The notes under the pieces were generated by a model. That model saw only the letters and a list, made by a program, of their open reading frames with translations. It had not been told where the DNA came from and did no database searches. The translations under genes and the position numbers were made by a program. 35,970 bases of DNA, taken from the IMG/VR virus record IMGVR_UViG_3300032560_000068, positions 1 through 35,970 of that record. One strand, written 5' to 3'. This stretch comes from a virus. Of the stretch, positions 1 through 5,510 are shown one piece after another. Position 1 is the first letter of the stretch. Every line of letters begins with the position of its first letter.

Positions 1-30
1 AAACAGGCTGCCAGGACTGCCAAGCGTTAA
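1..30 (+). CDS. 3' end of a small basic phage protein (partial, cut by window edge)
   Basis: The first 30 bases read KQAARTAKR-stop. They are identical to the last codons of the complete 47-residue gene at 33274-33417. The gene is therefore not truncated biologically: this is where a circular genome was opened. Its TAA overlaps the TAA of the leftward glycosyltransferase gene in a shared TTAA. Confidence 0.85.
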   Translation, partial: KQAARTAKR

Positions 31-827
31 GGTGCTGGTAAGAGTCCACCTTCAAACAAATACGTCCCAAAATGGCCTAATTGCGCCCACGGTGCTGCCC
101 ATACCTTCAGGCCAGCCTCTCTAGCCTTCCAGCAGAAGAAGTAGTCCTCAGACAGCAGTCTCTCTGTGCCTGGTTCAATAGCACAGGCAAAGTATTCTGT
201 GATCCACTCTTGTTGTTCCACGCCTTGGCCTATAAACCCTACGTCATTCTTGTACTTGTTGACCACCTTCTTCATGCGTTCAAAAGTGCGTCTCTTGATC
301 AACATGAACCCTGTTCCCCCGTTGAAGATTTCCACAGGCTTGTCCACAGGCACGGTGACTGACCCTTGATAATCTTTGAGGTTGATCACTAAAGACCCTG
401 TTCTGTTCTTCCACTGGTCTACGGGTACACCTTCTGCAGCTGCTTGTGCAACTCCAGCCCAGTTGATTTCTTTCTTAGGGTAAATGCCACAGATGATGTC
501 CTTGTCGGACTGGATCATCTTCACAATATCACCTGGGTGGAACTTGATGTCTGCGTCTATGAACATCAGGTGGGTGTACTGTTTGTTGGTCATGAAAGTA
601 TGCGCCAGAGCGTTCCTACCCCGCTGTATGAGGCTTTCGTTGAACATGGCAGAGAACCCCATGCTGATACCGTTCTGCTGCAGTGCGTGCCCCAGAGTAA
701 TTAGGGACTGAGTGAAGTAACCTGTACACATACCACCGTACATGGGGGTTGCTACAAACACGTTGATCTTCTTCTCTTTCTTCTCTGCTTTAACTTCTGT
801 CACTTCTTTTTTCTTGCGAGTTGCCAT
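27..827 (-). CDS. Glycosyltransferase-like protein, left copy
   Basis: 266 aa. After a lysine/glutamate-rich N-terminus (residues 1-20) comes a hydrophobic strand leading into VATPMYGG (about 25-32), then a DxD-type motif in MFIDADIKFHPGD (around residue 90), the usual nucleotide-sugar and metal-binding signature of GT-A fold enzymes. Such phage enzymes may modify DNA, virion proteins or host surface sugars; the substrate cannot be read from sequence. The start is set by AAGGA about 9 bases upstream of ATG at 827. It is the last gene of the leftward unit and meets the rightward late unit tail to tail with overlapping stop codons. A second copy at 33414-34214 appears to differ by one residue (Q versus K after KMI) plus many silent changes. 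Confidence 0.8.
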   Translation of the reverse strand: MATRKKKEVTEVKAEKKEKKINVFVATPMYGGMCTGYFTQSLITLGHALQQNGISMGFSAMFNESLIQRGRNALAHTFMTNKQYTHLMFIDADIKFHPGDIVKMIQSDKDIICGIYPKKEINWAGVAQAAAEGVPVDQWKNRTGSLVINLKDYQGSVTVPVDKPVEIFNGGTGFMLIKRRTFERMKKVVNKYKNDVGFIGQGVEQQEWITEYFACAIEPGTERLLSEDYFFCWKAREAGLKVWAAPWAQLGHFGTYLFEGGLLPAP

Positions 828-849
828 GATAAATCCTTGTTGAGTTAAG

Positions 850-881
850 AAAAGGCATACTGTGGATTACGGGGGTATGCC
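850..881 (-). terminator. Weak intrinsic-terminator-like hairpin after the tRNA
   Basis: Read leftward, GGCATAC (881-875) pairs with GTATGCC (860-854) around a 14-base loop and is followed by TTTT (853-850). It lies between the tRNA-Lys and the glycosyltransferase start codon. The U-run is short, so it may attenuate transcription or only mark a 3' processing end. Its loop contains the 3' strand of a second, covarying helix (see the RNA element at 854-926). Confidence 0.45.
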
Positions 882-926
882 AGCTCCCGTCCTAACTCCC
901 AGGGTTGCCCTGGAGTTCGCATCCAC
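854..926 (-). ncRNA. Covarying structured RNA element downstream of tRNA-Lys (left copy)
   Basis: On the minus-strand transcript, GTGGAT (926-921) can pair with ATCCAC (867-862). Between them a strong hairpin AACTCCAGGG-CAA-CCCTGG(G)AGTT forms (about 919-895). The 3' strand of the outer helix lies in the loop of the GGCATAC/GTATGCC terminator-like hairpin, so the fold is either a pseudoknot or a switch between exclusive structures. The right copy (35624-35696) has GTCAGT/ACTGAC in place of GTGGAT/ATCCAC, which is three compensatory pair changes, and a G-C to G-U change in the inner hairpin. All seven differences keep pairing. It lies in the leader of whichever gene follows: the glycosyltransferase here, a small accessory gene in the right copy. 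I do not recognise it as a named family. Confidence 0.7.
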
Positions 927-934
927 TGCTGTGT

Positions 935-1010
935 TGGTGGGACGTGCGGGGATCGAACCCACGACAAACGGATTAAAAGTCCGCTGCTCTACCATCTGAG
1001 CTAACGTCCC
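935..1010 (-). tRNA. tRNA-Lys (anticodon UUU), CCA encoded
   Basis: A full 76-nt cloverleaf on the minus strand. The acceptor stem is GGGACGT/ACGTCCC, followed by discriminator A and an encoded CCA. The D-arm contains AGCTCAGATGGTAGAGC, the anticodon loop is CTTTTAA (UUU) and the T-arm is GTGGGTTCGATCCCC(G)C. The 5' end overlaps the stop codon of the micro-ORF at 1001-1069, so the tRNA is probably cut out of a polycistronic leftward transcript. The copy at 35705-35780 is identical. It probably supplements host decoding of AAA/AAG codons. Confidence 0.95.
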
Positions 1011-1069
1011 TCTTGACCGTCTTTGTACCCTTCCGAGTAAGCGAGTGTCCACAGTTCTTGCAGACTCAT
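1001..1069 (-). CDS. 22-residue micro-ORF overlapping the tRNA-Lys 5' end
   Basis: Predicted peptide MSLQELWTLAYSEGYKDG followed by QEGR. ATG at 1069 is preceded by GAGG about 9 bases upstream, overlapping the stop of the gene at 1081-1407. The TAG stop lies inside the tRNA (bases 8-10 of the mature tRNA). The right-hand copy (35771-35839) differs at four bases, and all four are synonymous (ACA/ACT, CTC/CTA, GCT/GCC, CTG/TTG). That is hard to explain without translation. The acidic, tyrosine-containing tail resembles short ends seen in phage hypothetical proteins; function unknown. Confidence 0.65.
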   Translation of the reverse strand: MSLQELWTLAYSEGYKDGQEGR

Positions 1070-1080
1070 GTTGATGAACC

Positions 1081-1407
1081 TCACGAGATGTCTTCTATTC
1101 TCAGCACATATTTGCCCGTCTTCAAAGACTTTCTCCACCCGTGGACGTGTATCTTGATGTTGGCTTTCCTCACCCATGAGATGGTCTCACTTTCTTGTAT
1201 CTTTTTGATTCTGGTGGACACTGCACTGGCAGTCACTTGCACCGCCAGCACCTCATTCTCTTTAATGGCTAACAGATCGCACCACCCCCAGAGGTCCTGT
1301 CTAATGCGTGCAAATGGATTCCAATGCTCGACTATAGACACTAGATAACCTTGCTCTCTGAGGTAGGCTAAAGACCGCTGGGTGGGGCTGATCTTCTTAG
1401 TTGCCAT
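1081..1407 (-). CDS. PD-(D/E)XK-like nuclease fold protein (VRR-NUC/resolvase-like)
   Basis: 108 aa. The core matches the restriction-endonuclease-like fold: an N-terminal helix with SLAYLREQGY, a basic strand with RIRQDLWGWCDLLAI carrying the likely metal-binding Asp, then a strand VLAVQVT in place of the usual (E/Q)xK. The QVT variant is odd because the catalytic lysine is missing at its normal place. It may be a variant nuclease or a non-catalytic DNA-binding relative. It starts at ATG 1407 overlapping the upstream stop (TGATG), so it is translationally coupled to the SSB-tailed protein. Its neighbours are recombination genes, which suits a role in processing branched or broken DNA. Fold assignment is by eye. 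Confidence 0.6.
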   Translation of the reverse strand: MATKKISPTQRSLAYLREQGYLVSIVEHWNPFARIRQDLWGWCDLLAIKENEVLAVQVTASAVSTRIKKIQESETISWVRKANIKIHVHGWRKSLKTGKYVLRIEDIS

Positions 1408-1742
1408 CAGAAGGGCACGTCATCATCAGCTGCTGCAGCCTTTTTAGCGTAACCAGGAGTCACCTCACGGTCTTGCATCTTGATACCCTGTTCTTGCAGA
1501 CGTTTCTTCTTTAGCCAGTTGTCTTCTTTAATGCTGAGTAGAGTGTTACCTCTAGAGGTGTCCTTCTTCCACGCACCCAGATACAACTTCTCGCCACGTT
1601 TATAGTCCATCTCTAAGAGGACATAACCAGAGTAGTCTGGTGACATCTCATGTTTACGGTCAGAGACTTCATTCCAGTACATGACACCTTTGCCATGTTG
1701 TTCTGGATAACCTCCTACGTTTATTTTCTTATCGTATGGCAT
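1407..1742 (-). CDS. Small protein with SSB-type acidic C-terminal tip
   Basis: 111 aa. The C-terminus ends ADDDVPF, close to the DDDIPF tip with which bacterial single-stranded-DNA-binding proteins recruit exonucleases, helicases and recombination factors. The body (VMYWNEVSDRKHEMSPDY, GYVLLEMDYKRGEKLYLGAW) is beta-rich and could be an OB-like or small DNA-binding domain, but I do not recognise an SSB fold for certain. A strong site (AAGGAGA) lies 5-6 bases before ATG 1742. It sits directly after the RecT-like gene and is coupled to the nuclease-like gene, so a role as the ssDNA-binding or partner-recruiting member of the recombination set is a reasonable inference. Confidence 0.6.
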   Translation of the reverse strand: MPYDKKINVGGYPEQHGKGVMYWNEVSDRKHEMSPDYSGYVLLEMDYKRGEKLYLGAWKKDTSRGNTLLSIKEDNWLKKKRLQEQGIKMQDREVTPGYAKKAAAADDDVPF

Positions 1743-1752
1743 TGTCTTCTCC

Positions 1753-2607
1753 TTAAATGTCTATAGTTTCTGCGTTGTGGGGGATGTGAGTTGCTGGGTC
1801 TACACCAGCCTGGGCAATAGCACTTCTGAGTAAGATGCGTTGGTGGCTGCTGAACTTGTCTGTGACCATTTGGTTGACCACATAGAGAGACATGATCTTG
1901 TCTGTCTTCTCGTGGACCTTCAGCTTGGCAGAGCTGTTGATGCGCTCTACAAGCCCTCTATAAGCCTCTATCCACTCTTCTGGAGAGTGGTGGGCACTGT
2001 GTGCCTCTTCTAAGTTTGGAACAAATAGAGGCCATTCTGCGGTCTGCTGCTCTTGTACCACTTCTTTAATGATCTCAACTGGAGTCGGTGGTATAGCAGA
2101 CTGCTCTTGTCTGACAGGTGAGAAATCCTGTACTTCTTCAGGCGTGTAGACACCGACAACGCAGCCTGGATAGACGCTGCGTATGCCTTCCGAAACACAC
2201 CGTGCCCTAAGCATGGCACGAGGGTAGTTCCTCCAATTATCTTTGCTCGCAATCCCGATGAGTTTAGCCTTTGCGAGTGTCCATGTGACTTCAAGGCTGC
2301 CTCCCGCTGGATGGCTAAATATTCCCGTGACTTGCTCATCCTCGTATACCTTCCAATTAACTGCACCACCCGCTTGTTGAAACCTGGCTAACATTGCGTC
2401 TGCTTTCAAGGCTGGATGGCCTTGGATGACGTGGTAGTCCCGCATGGCGATGGCGGGGTGTAAGTCTTCTGCCTGGCACAGTAGCATGATTGCCATTGCC
2501 TCTTGTGGGTTCTTGAACCCAAACATCTTAGAACCAGCTGCTACTTCAGCCATTGTCTGGATGTCATTCAGGGGTATTAAGTTGTTGCTCATTAGGTTTG
2601 CTTTCAT
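1753..2607 (-). CDS. RecT/Red-beta superfamily single-strand annealing protein
   Basis: Up to 284 aa. Residues 8-150 carry the pattern of phage RecT-type proteins: a helical start with MAEVAAGSKMFGFKNPQEAMAI, then HPALKADAMLARFQQAGG, WKVYEDE, SLEVTWTLAKAKLIG and a basic segment NYPRAMLRARCVSEGIR. The C-terminal third is variable, helical and probably for partner contact. RecT proteins anneal complementary strands after an exonuclease resects ends; the partner exonuclease is encoded at 3270-4163. ATG 2607 overlaps the upstream gene by about 40 bases and has no clear ribosome site; ATG 2592 (MSNNLIPL) is an alternative start. Confidence 0.8.
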   Translation of the reverse strand: MKANLMSNNLIPLNDIQTMAEVAAGSKMFGFKNPQEAMAIMLLCQAEDLHPAIAMRDYHVIQGHPALKADAMLARFQQAGGAVNWKVYEDEQVTGIFSHPAGGSLEVTWTLAKAKLIGIASKDNWRNYPRAMLRARCVSEGIRSVYPGCVVGVYTPEEVQDFSPVRQEQSAIPPTPVEIIKEVVQEQQTAEWPLFVPNLEEAHSAHHSPEEWIEAYRGLVERINSSAKLKVHEKTDKIMSLYVVNQMVTDKFSSHQRILLRSAIAQAGVDPATHIPHNAETIDI

Positions 2608-2803
2608 TAAAAGTTAGGAGTGCGTCTGCGAGTGCAAACGAGGATGCTGCAATTTCTTCTACAGTTGCAAATTTAGAGTAGGCATAGGAGACCATGCCCG
2701 CTGCTATGTGTGTTGCCACCCAGAGACGGGTGTCTATGCCATCATGCTGGGTCACCAGGCCACTTGTGGGATTGCGGTGTAGAAAGGGGTAGACTTTGTT
2801 CAT
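2564..2803 (-). CDS. Small conserved-type hypothetical protein
   Basis: 79 aa, not recognised. It has an N-terminal segment NKVYPFLHRNPTSGL and a helical C-terminal half (AAGMVSYAYSKFATVEEIAASSFALADALL) typical of small phage proteins expressed with recombination genes. ATG 2803 overlaps the stop of the preceding gene as TGATG, so it is probably translated by re-initiation. Its 3' end overlaps the start of the RecT-like gene. No transmembrane segment or catalytic motif is evident. Confidence 0.6.
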   Translation of the reverse strand: MNKVYPFLHRNPTSGLVTQHDGIDTRLWVATHIAAGMVSYAYSKFATVEEIAASSFALADALLTFNESKPNEQQLNTPE

Positions 2804-3273
2804 CAGAATATGTGTGGTTGTGCCTCTTGAGCGTACTCTGGGCGTTGTTTGTAATGTTTCTCATGAATGTCTCTAAAACGTATCTCAGAGCCTTCAAAAC
2901 GTGTAGTGTCACCTCTGTATGTCCAAACATACTTTGTGATGTTTAGACGGCCTTCTATGAAGTCTACGCCTCTCTTGGTGACTTGCCAGAGGCAGTTAAT
3001 ACGTTTGCCTTCATCATCTGTGACTTTGTTGACCAGACCCCAGTAGCGCAACTTCTGAAAGTTCGTCCACTGGTTTCTAGAAAGTGACAGCTCTGATAGA
3101 GGTAGAGGTTTATTAAAAACGTAAATCTTGTGTAAAGAGTTAGCCAAGGCTGCATTAAAGTTGTGTTTGTACTCCACCACTTTAGCCCCACAACACTCAC
3201 AGATTTCTGGTTTTATTGCATTGCCATATTTGGTAAACAATGGGTGTTCGTAAGGATTAAAGTCCATCATCAT
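2803..3273 (-). CDS. Hypothetical protein with CxCC zinc-like motif and winged-helix-like region
   Basis: 156 aa. Near the N-terminus, ICECCGAKVVEYKH offers cysteines and a histidine that could bind zinc. The middle (PLPLSELSLSRNQWTNFQKLRYWGLVNKV) followed by a strand pair (CLWQVTKRGVDFIEG) resembles a small winged-helix DNA-binding unit. It starts at ATG 3273 overlapping the exonuclease stop (ATGA) and ends overlapping the next start (TGATG), so it is a tightly coupled member of the leftward recombination operon. Function is not established; a DNA-binding or accessory role is inference. Confidence 0.6.
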   Translation of the reverse strand: MMMDFNPYEHPLFTKYGNAIKPEICECCGAKVVEYKHNFNAALANSLHKIYVFNKPLPLSELSLSRNQWTNFQKLRYWGLVNKVTDDEGKRINCLWQVTKRGVDFIEGRLNITKYVWTYRGDTTRFEGSEIRFRDIHEKHYKQRPEYAQEAQPHIF

Positions 3274-4163
3274 GATTTCACCAAGAACCTTCTGCTGCCA
3301 GGTACGGGTCTAACGAACTGCTCATAGATGTCGGGCATGGACTGCTGAAAGAGTTTGCTATCAAACTTCATGGATGCCTTTGCGTTCTTCCAGGTTGCCA
3401 GCACCTTGTTGTCTATGCTGACAAGTGTGCCCTTGTCTTCCATATAACCTTGAATCATGGTCTGCAGCTGTGCCTCCTGTGCCTCCAGAACCTTGATTTG
3501 ATCTTTGATGGATGCTAGGGTACTACAGGCCATTTCTACGCTTTGTGAGGCCGTTTTAAGGCTTTCTGTGGACGTTGGGAACATCACTTTAGTTTGTTCC
3601 AAATCTTCTGGGGGGTATGGGCTATTTGTCTGTACTCGTGCCCAGACTTCAGCCAGTTGCCACAGGAGTTCTGTTTTCATCTGTTCTGTGACGTGCACGG
3701 GAAACAGCTGCAGCTCTTGACCACCAAAAAGGACTGCCAGGTAAACCTTCTCGCAACCGTACACCAGTGCCTCGTGGATGCACTGTGCCATGTCTGCGGG
3801 TGGGATCAAGCCTGGTTCAAACTTATTGCGGACTGCTGCGTTGTAGTTCTTGCATTCCACCAGGATGGTTTGTCCATCTTCTTTACCGACAAAATCAAAA
3901 TGTGATTTCAGCCAAGCCTCTTTTGGATGCGTGAGTGCGTCCTCAATCTTGTGGAGTTCTACCTTTAAGCGTTCAGATGCAAGTCTACCGATGACAGGTT
4001 CAAAGACGTGGCCCATCTGGACCGCCTCGATGCTGCTCAAGTCTGGTATTTCCATTTGGCCTGTCTTGGTCAAGATGACCTCGTTGGCCTTGCCTTGTGC
4101 GATGCGCCTGGAGTCTCCAGACCACATGGCTGAGTTGCGTGTTGCGGGAGAGAAATCACTCAT
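3270..4163 (-). CDS. YqaJ-type viral recombinase / exonuclease
   Basis: 297 aa. The catalytic layout of the lambda-exonuclease/YqaJ family is visible: MGHVFEP (Glu about 55), KSHFDFVG (Asp about 90) and ILVECKNYN (Glu 103 and Lys 105, the PD-(D/E)XK core), followed by a helix with MAQCIHEALVYG whose Gln is typical of this family. The enzyme would resect double-stranded ends 5' to 3' so that the RecT-like protein can anneal strands. Residues about 200-250 look coiled-coil (IKDQIKVLEAQEAQLQTM). The leader carries AAAAGGCACA before ATG 4163, closely matching the leader of the next gene upstream at 4438. Confidence 0.85.
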   Translation of the reverse strand: MSDFSPATRNSAMWSGDSRRIAQGKANEVILTKTGQMEIPDLSSIEAVQMGHVFEPVIGRLASERLKVELHKIEDALTHPKEAWLKSHFDFVGKEDGQTILVECKNYNAAVRNKFEPGLIPPADMAQCIHEALVYGCEKVYLAVLFGGQELQLFPVHVTEQMKTELLWQLAEVWARVQTNSPYPPEDLEQTKVMFPTSTESLKTASQSVEMACSTLASIKDQIKVLEAQEAQLQTMIQGYMEDKGTLVSIDNKVLATWKNAKASMKFDSKLFQQSMPDIYEQFVRPVPGSRRFLVKS

Positions 4164-4231
4164 GTTTGTGCCTTTTAAGGAAAGTTAGGAATATGTGGAC
4201 TAGCCACAAAGTGGATTATACATATAGATGA

Positions 4232-4438
4232 TTAGTCTGCAAGTAAATCTTTAACCTCCTTTTTGTTCGTGTTGATTGTGGGCGCAACTGTGGGCAATGT
4301 GTCCACTTGCTTATGTGTGCGTTTGTATCTCTTGATCAAGAGATCAACCTCATTTATCCTGGTGTACAACACCCCAGTGGCCTGTTGTTTGTACAACTTA
4401 GCCAGCTGTACACGTCTCTTTTGTAGAAGTTCAATCAT
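4232..4438 (-). CDS. Small basic hypothetical protein
   Basis: 68 aa, not recognised. It is strongly helical and basic in the first 40 residues (LLQKRRVQLAKLYKQQ, DLLIKRYKRTHKQ), then a threonine/proline stretch and an acidic end KEVKDLLAD. The start ATG 4438 follows TTTAAAAGGCACACAC, nearly the same leader as the exonuclease gene, so both may share translation control. It lies between the structured stretch at 4495-4766 and the exonuclease. Confidence 0.55.
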   Translation of the reverse strand: MIELLQKRRVQLAKLYKQQATGVLYTRINEVDLLIKRYKRTHKQVDTLPTVAPTINTNKKEVKDLLAD

Positions 4439-4494
4439 GTGTGTGCCTTTTAAAGGTTACATGGGGGTCTAAGAGGGGGAAAACTAATAAACTT

Positions 4495-4518
4495 AAAAAC
4501 ACACCATAGGCTAGGGTG
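4495..4518 (-). terminator. Possible intrinsic terminator at the end of the structured stretch
   Basis: Leftward, CACC (4518-4515) pairs with GGTG (4505-4502) and is followed after two bases by TTTTT (4499-4495). The stem is short, so termination would be partial. It closes the hairpin-rich stretch 4519-4766 and lies upstream of the gene at 4438. Confidence 0.35.
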
Positions 4519-4766
4519 CTTGTTTCCAATAGGAAAACCACCAGAGAAAAGTACCCTGTGGATAACTTTTTTACTGGTAATCATGCTCTCGCATGGGCAT
4601 TCTCGTTTATCTAACTTATGTCCCATTAAGGACACCCCTGTTTTCACTACCCCGAGGGAATATGCTCCCAGGAGATACAAGCAGAGTTCAGTACGTTTAT
4701 CGGGATTGGTCATGCCTACCGCACCCAGGGACTGGTGGTCTATCCCCGTAGTGCGAATAATATCAC
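4495..4766 (-). ncRNA. Candidate structured RNA or leader, no convincing ORF
   Basis: About 270 bases between two leftward genes hold no credible gene but many local inverted repeats readable on the minus transcript. CACTAC (4753-4748) pairs with GTAGTG (4650-4645), closing a 97-nt domain. TGTCC/GGACA lies at 4634-4619. CATGC-GAGA-GCATG with a GNRA loop is at 4595-4582. A longer stem ACCAG...AAAAGT/ACTTTT...CTGGT spans 4578-4540. TTTCC/GGAAA lies at 4537-4523, followed by the weak terminator at 4518-4495. It could be an independent RNA or a long leader for the recombination operon. The fold is by eye only. Confidence 0.4.
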
Positions 4767-4970
4767 TTACCAGAAAACAGCCCAAACAATAAAAACTATC
4801 GAAAATACAAACCCGATAGCTAAAATCAATGAGTCATCCTCGTCAACCGCATACAGGTCGTGGGGTTCATAAATCGTGTAATCCAGATGACCAGGGAAAG
4901 CCTCCTGTAACGTCCTAGCAAATCGCTGAGTGGTGTGATTGCCATCTTGCCAAGTCTTGTACTTAATCAT
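4767..4970 (-). CDS. Small C-terminally anchored membrane protein
   Basis: 67 aa from ATG 4970, chosen because AAGGAG lies 7 bases before it; a longer reading from 5027 would overlap the promoter at 4999-5027 and has no such site. Residues 1-45 are soluble (YKTWQDGNHTTQRFART, LYAVDEDDS) and the last 20 (ILAIGFVFSIVFIVWAVFW) form one transmembrane helix ending at the stop. It is the first gene of the leftward unit, directly behind its promoter, so it is probably expressed early. Function unknown; a small inner-membrane modulator is possible. Confidence 0.6.
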   Translation of the reverse strand: MIKYKTWQDGNHTTQRFARTLQEAFPGHLDYTIYEPHDLYAVDEDDSLILAIGFVFSIVFIVWAVFW

Positions 4971-4998
4971 GCTGCAGCTCCTTGTTGTTGATGGATCA

Positions 4999-5027
4999 AT
5001 TCTGATGATTAGGTGACGAGTTGTCAA
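4999..5027 (-). promoter_or_regulatory. Leftward sigma70-like promoter
   Basis: On the minus strand TTGACA (5027-5022, perfect -35) is followed by a 17-base spacer and CAGAAT (5004-4999, four of six to TATAAT). It would start transcription near 4992 and drive the 4970 gene and the recombination block. It is back to back with the rightward promoter at 5046-5073, with 18 bases between the two -35 boxes. Confidence 0.65.
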
Positions 5028-5045
5028 GTGGAAAGTGGTATATTA

Positions 5046-5073
5046 TTGACGATAGTCTTTACCTATGTATAAT
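5046..5073 (+). promoter_or_regulatory. Strong rightward sigma70-like promoter
   Basis: TTGACG (5046-5051, five of six) is separated by 16 bases from a perfect TATAAT (5068-5073). Transcription would begin near 5080. This is the best-matching host-type promoter in the window and is divergent from the leftward promoter, marking the early control region. Confidence 0.75.
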
Positions 5074-5127
5074 ATGTATTTAATAGGGAGACGTACATCT
5101 AGTTGAAGATTAAGGTGTGTGGCTATA

Positions 5128-5150
5128 TAGTTAACAGGGTAGTTAACAGG
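5128..5150 (+). repeat. Tandem TAGTTAACAGG repeat near the rightward promoter
   Basis: TAGTTAACAGG occurs at 5128-5138 and again at 5140-5150, a 12-base period, each copy containing the palindrome GTTAAC. Two such sites about 55 bases after the promoter could bind a dimeric regulator side by side, but no regulator gene is recognised here. Confidence 0.5.
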
Positions 5151-5226
5151 TAGGGGAGAACAGGAGAAGGGTGGATACCACTACTCGTTCTCTGTAGTGA
5201 ATTCACCCCCCAAAAGGGGTCTCCTG

Positions 5227-5295
5227 ATGCCTCTTCCCCCACCAGCTGGGGTTCTCCACGCAAGTGGTCGTACGCATCGTATTAACTTAACATAA
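5227..5295 (+). CDS. Possible 22-residue leader peptide
   Basis: ATG 5227 to TAA 5295 would encode MPLPPPAGVLHASGRTHRIN followed by LT. AAGGGG lies about 8 bases before the start, an acceptable ribosome site. The ORF covers the CCCCA/TGGGG hairpin (5237-5251), so translation would open that hairpin as in leader-peptide attenuation. There is no second copy in the window for comparison, so coding is unproven. Confidence 0.3.
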   Translation: MPLPPPAGVLHASGRTHRINLT

Positions 5296-5471
5296 CGCCT
5301 GTTGTATCAAATGGATTGTGTTTTTGGGTAAGTTGGTAAGTGCTTACTGACATTTTTGTATGTAAGTGAGCGGTCACTTCATGGGGACTGGGGGTGTGGA
5401 AAGTGTGACCCCCACTTCTCGCCCACCCCAAAAAAATTATGTGTTTTCCCCGCAGTTGCCACTTAGGGGTT

Positions 5472-5510
5472 GAGGCTATGTGAGTGTGTACTTGCATAGC
5501 CTCTTTTTTT
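5472..5510 (+). terminator. Strong rho-independent terminator
   Basis: A perfect 9-bp stem GAGGCTATG (5472-5480)/CATAGCCTC (5495-5503) with a 14-base loop is followed by seven T (5504-5510). It is the clearest terminator in the window and stands between the rightward early promoter and the first rightward gene. Confidence 0.85.

Larger units (their letters stand above)
5080..5510 (+). ncRNA. Hairpin-rich leader or small RNA between strong promoter and terminator
   Basis: The stretch from the TATAAT promoter to the intrinsic terminator has no gene of normal size but several inverted repeats. A compound stem GGGTG...CACTAC/GTAGTG...CACCC lies at 5169-5208. CCCC-AAAA-GGGG is at 5208-5219, CCCCA/TGGGG at 5237-5251, the palindrome GTAAG-TG-CTTAC at 5336-5347, AAGTGA/TCACTT at 5364-5379 and GGGGGT/ACCCCC at 5390-5413. 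A transcript of about 430 nt ending at 5510 would be either a regulatory RNA or an attenuated leader requiring antitermination to reach the genes from 5546. One possible 22-codon ORF lies inside. Confidence 0.5.

Noticed and set aside
935-1010. tRNA-Lys as a prophage attachment site remnant
   Set aside because: The tRNA is full length with encoded CCA, no integrase is found and no att-like direct repeat borders it.
1-1200. Long terminal direct repeat as a physical phage end
   Set aside because: The two copies differ by substitutions and a 1.4-kb insertion, unlike true terminal repeats, which are identical; assembly through two strains fits better.
4557-4565. Perfect DnaA box TTATCCACA on the minus strand
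   Set aside because: A single copy without clustered boxes or an AT-rich unwinding region is not enough to call an origin; it also lies in a hairpin loop.
4450-4785. 111-codon minus-strand frame across the structured stretch
   Set aside because: Odd composition, no ribosome site and a start inside the end of the previous gene; the hairpins suggest RNA rather than protein.
5069-5093. Resemblance to a T7 promoter (TAATA ... ATAGGGAGA) at the rightward start site
   Set aside because: The spacing is one base short and no phage RNA polymerase gene is present; the host-type -35/-10 explains the site better.
5282-5497. 71-codon minus-strand frame in the control region
   Set aside because: Opposite to the strong promoter-terminator unit, starts inside the terminator stem and has no Shine-Dalgarno.
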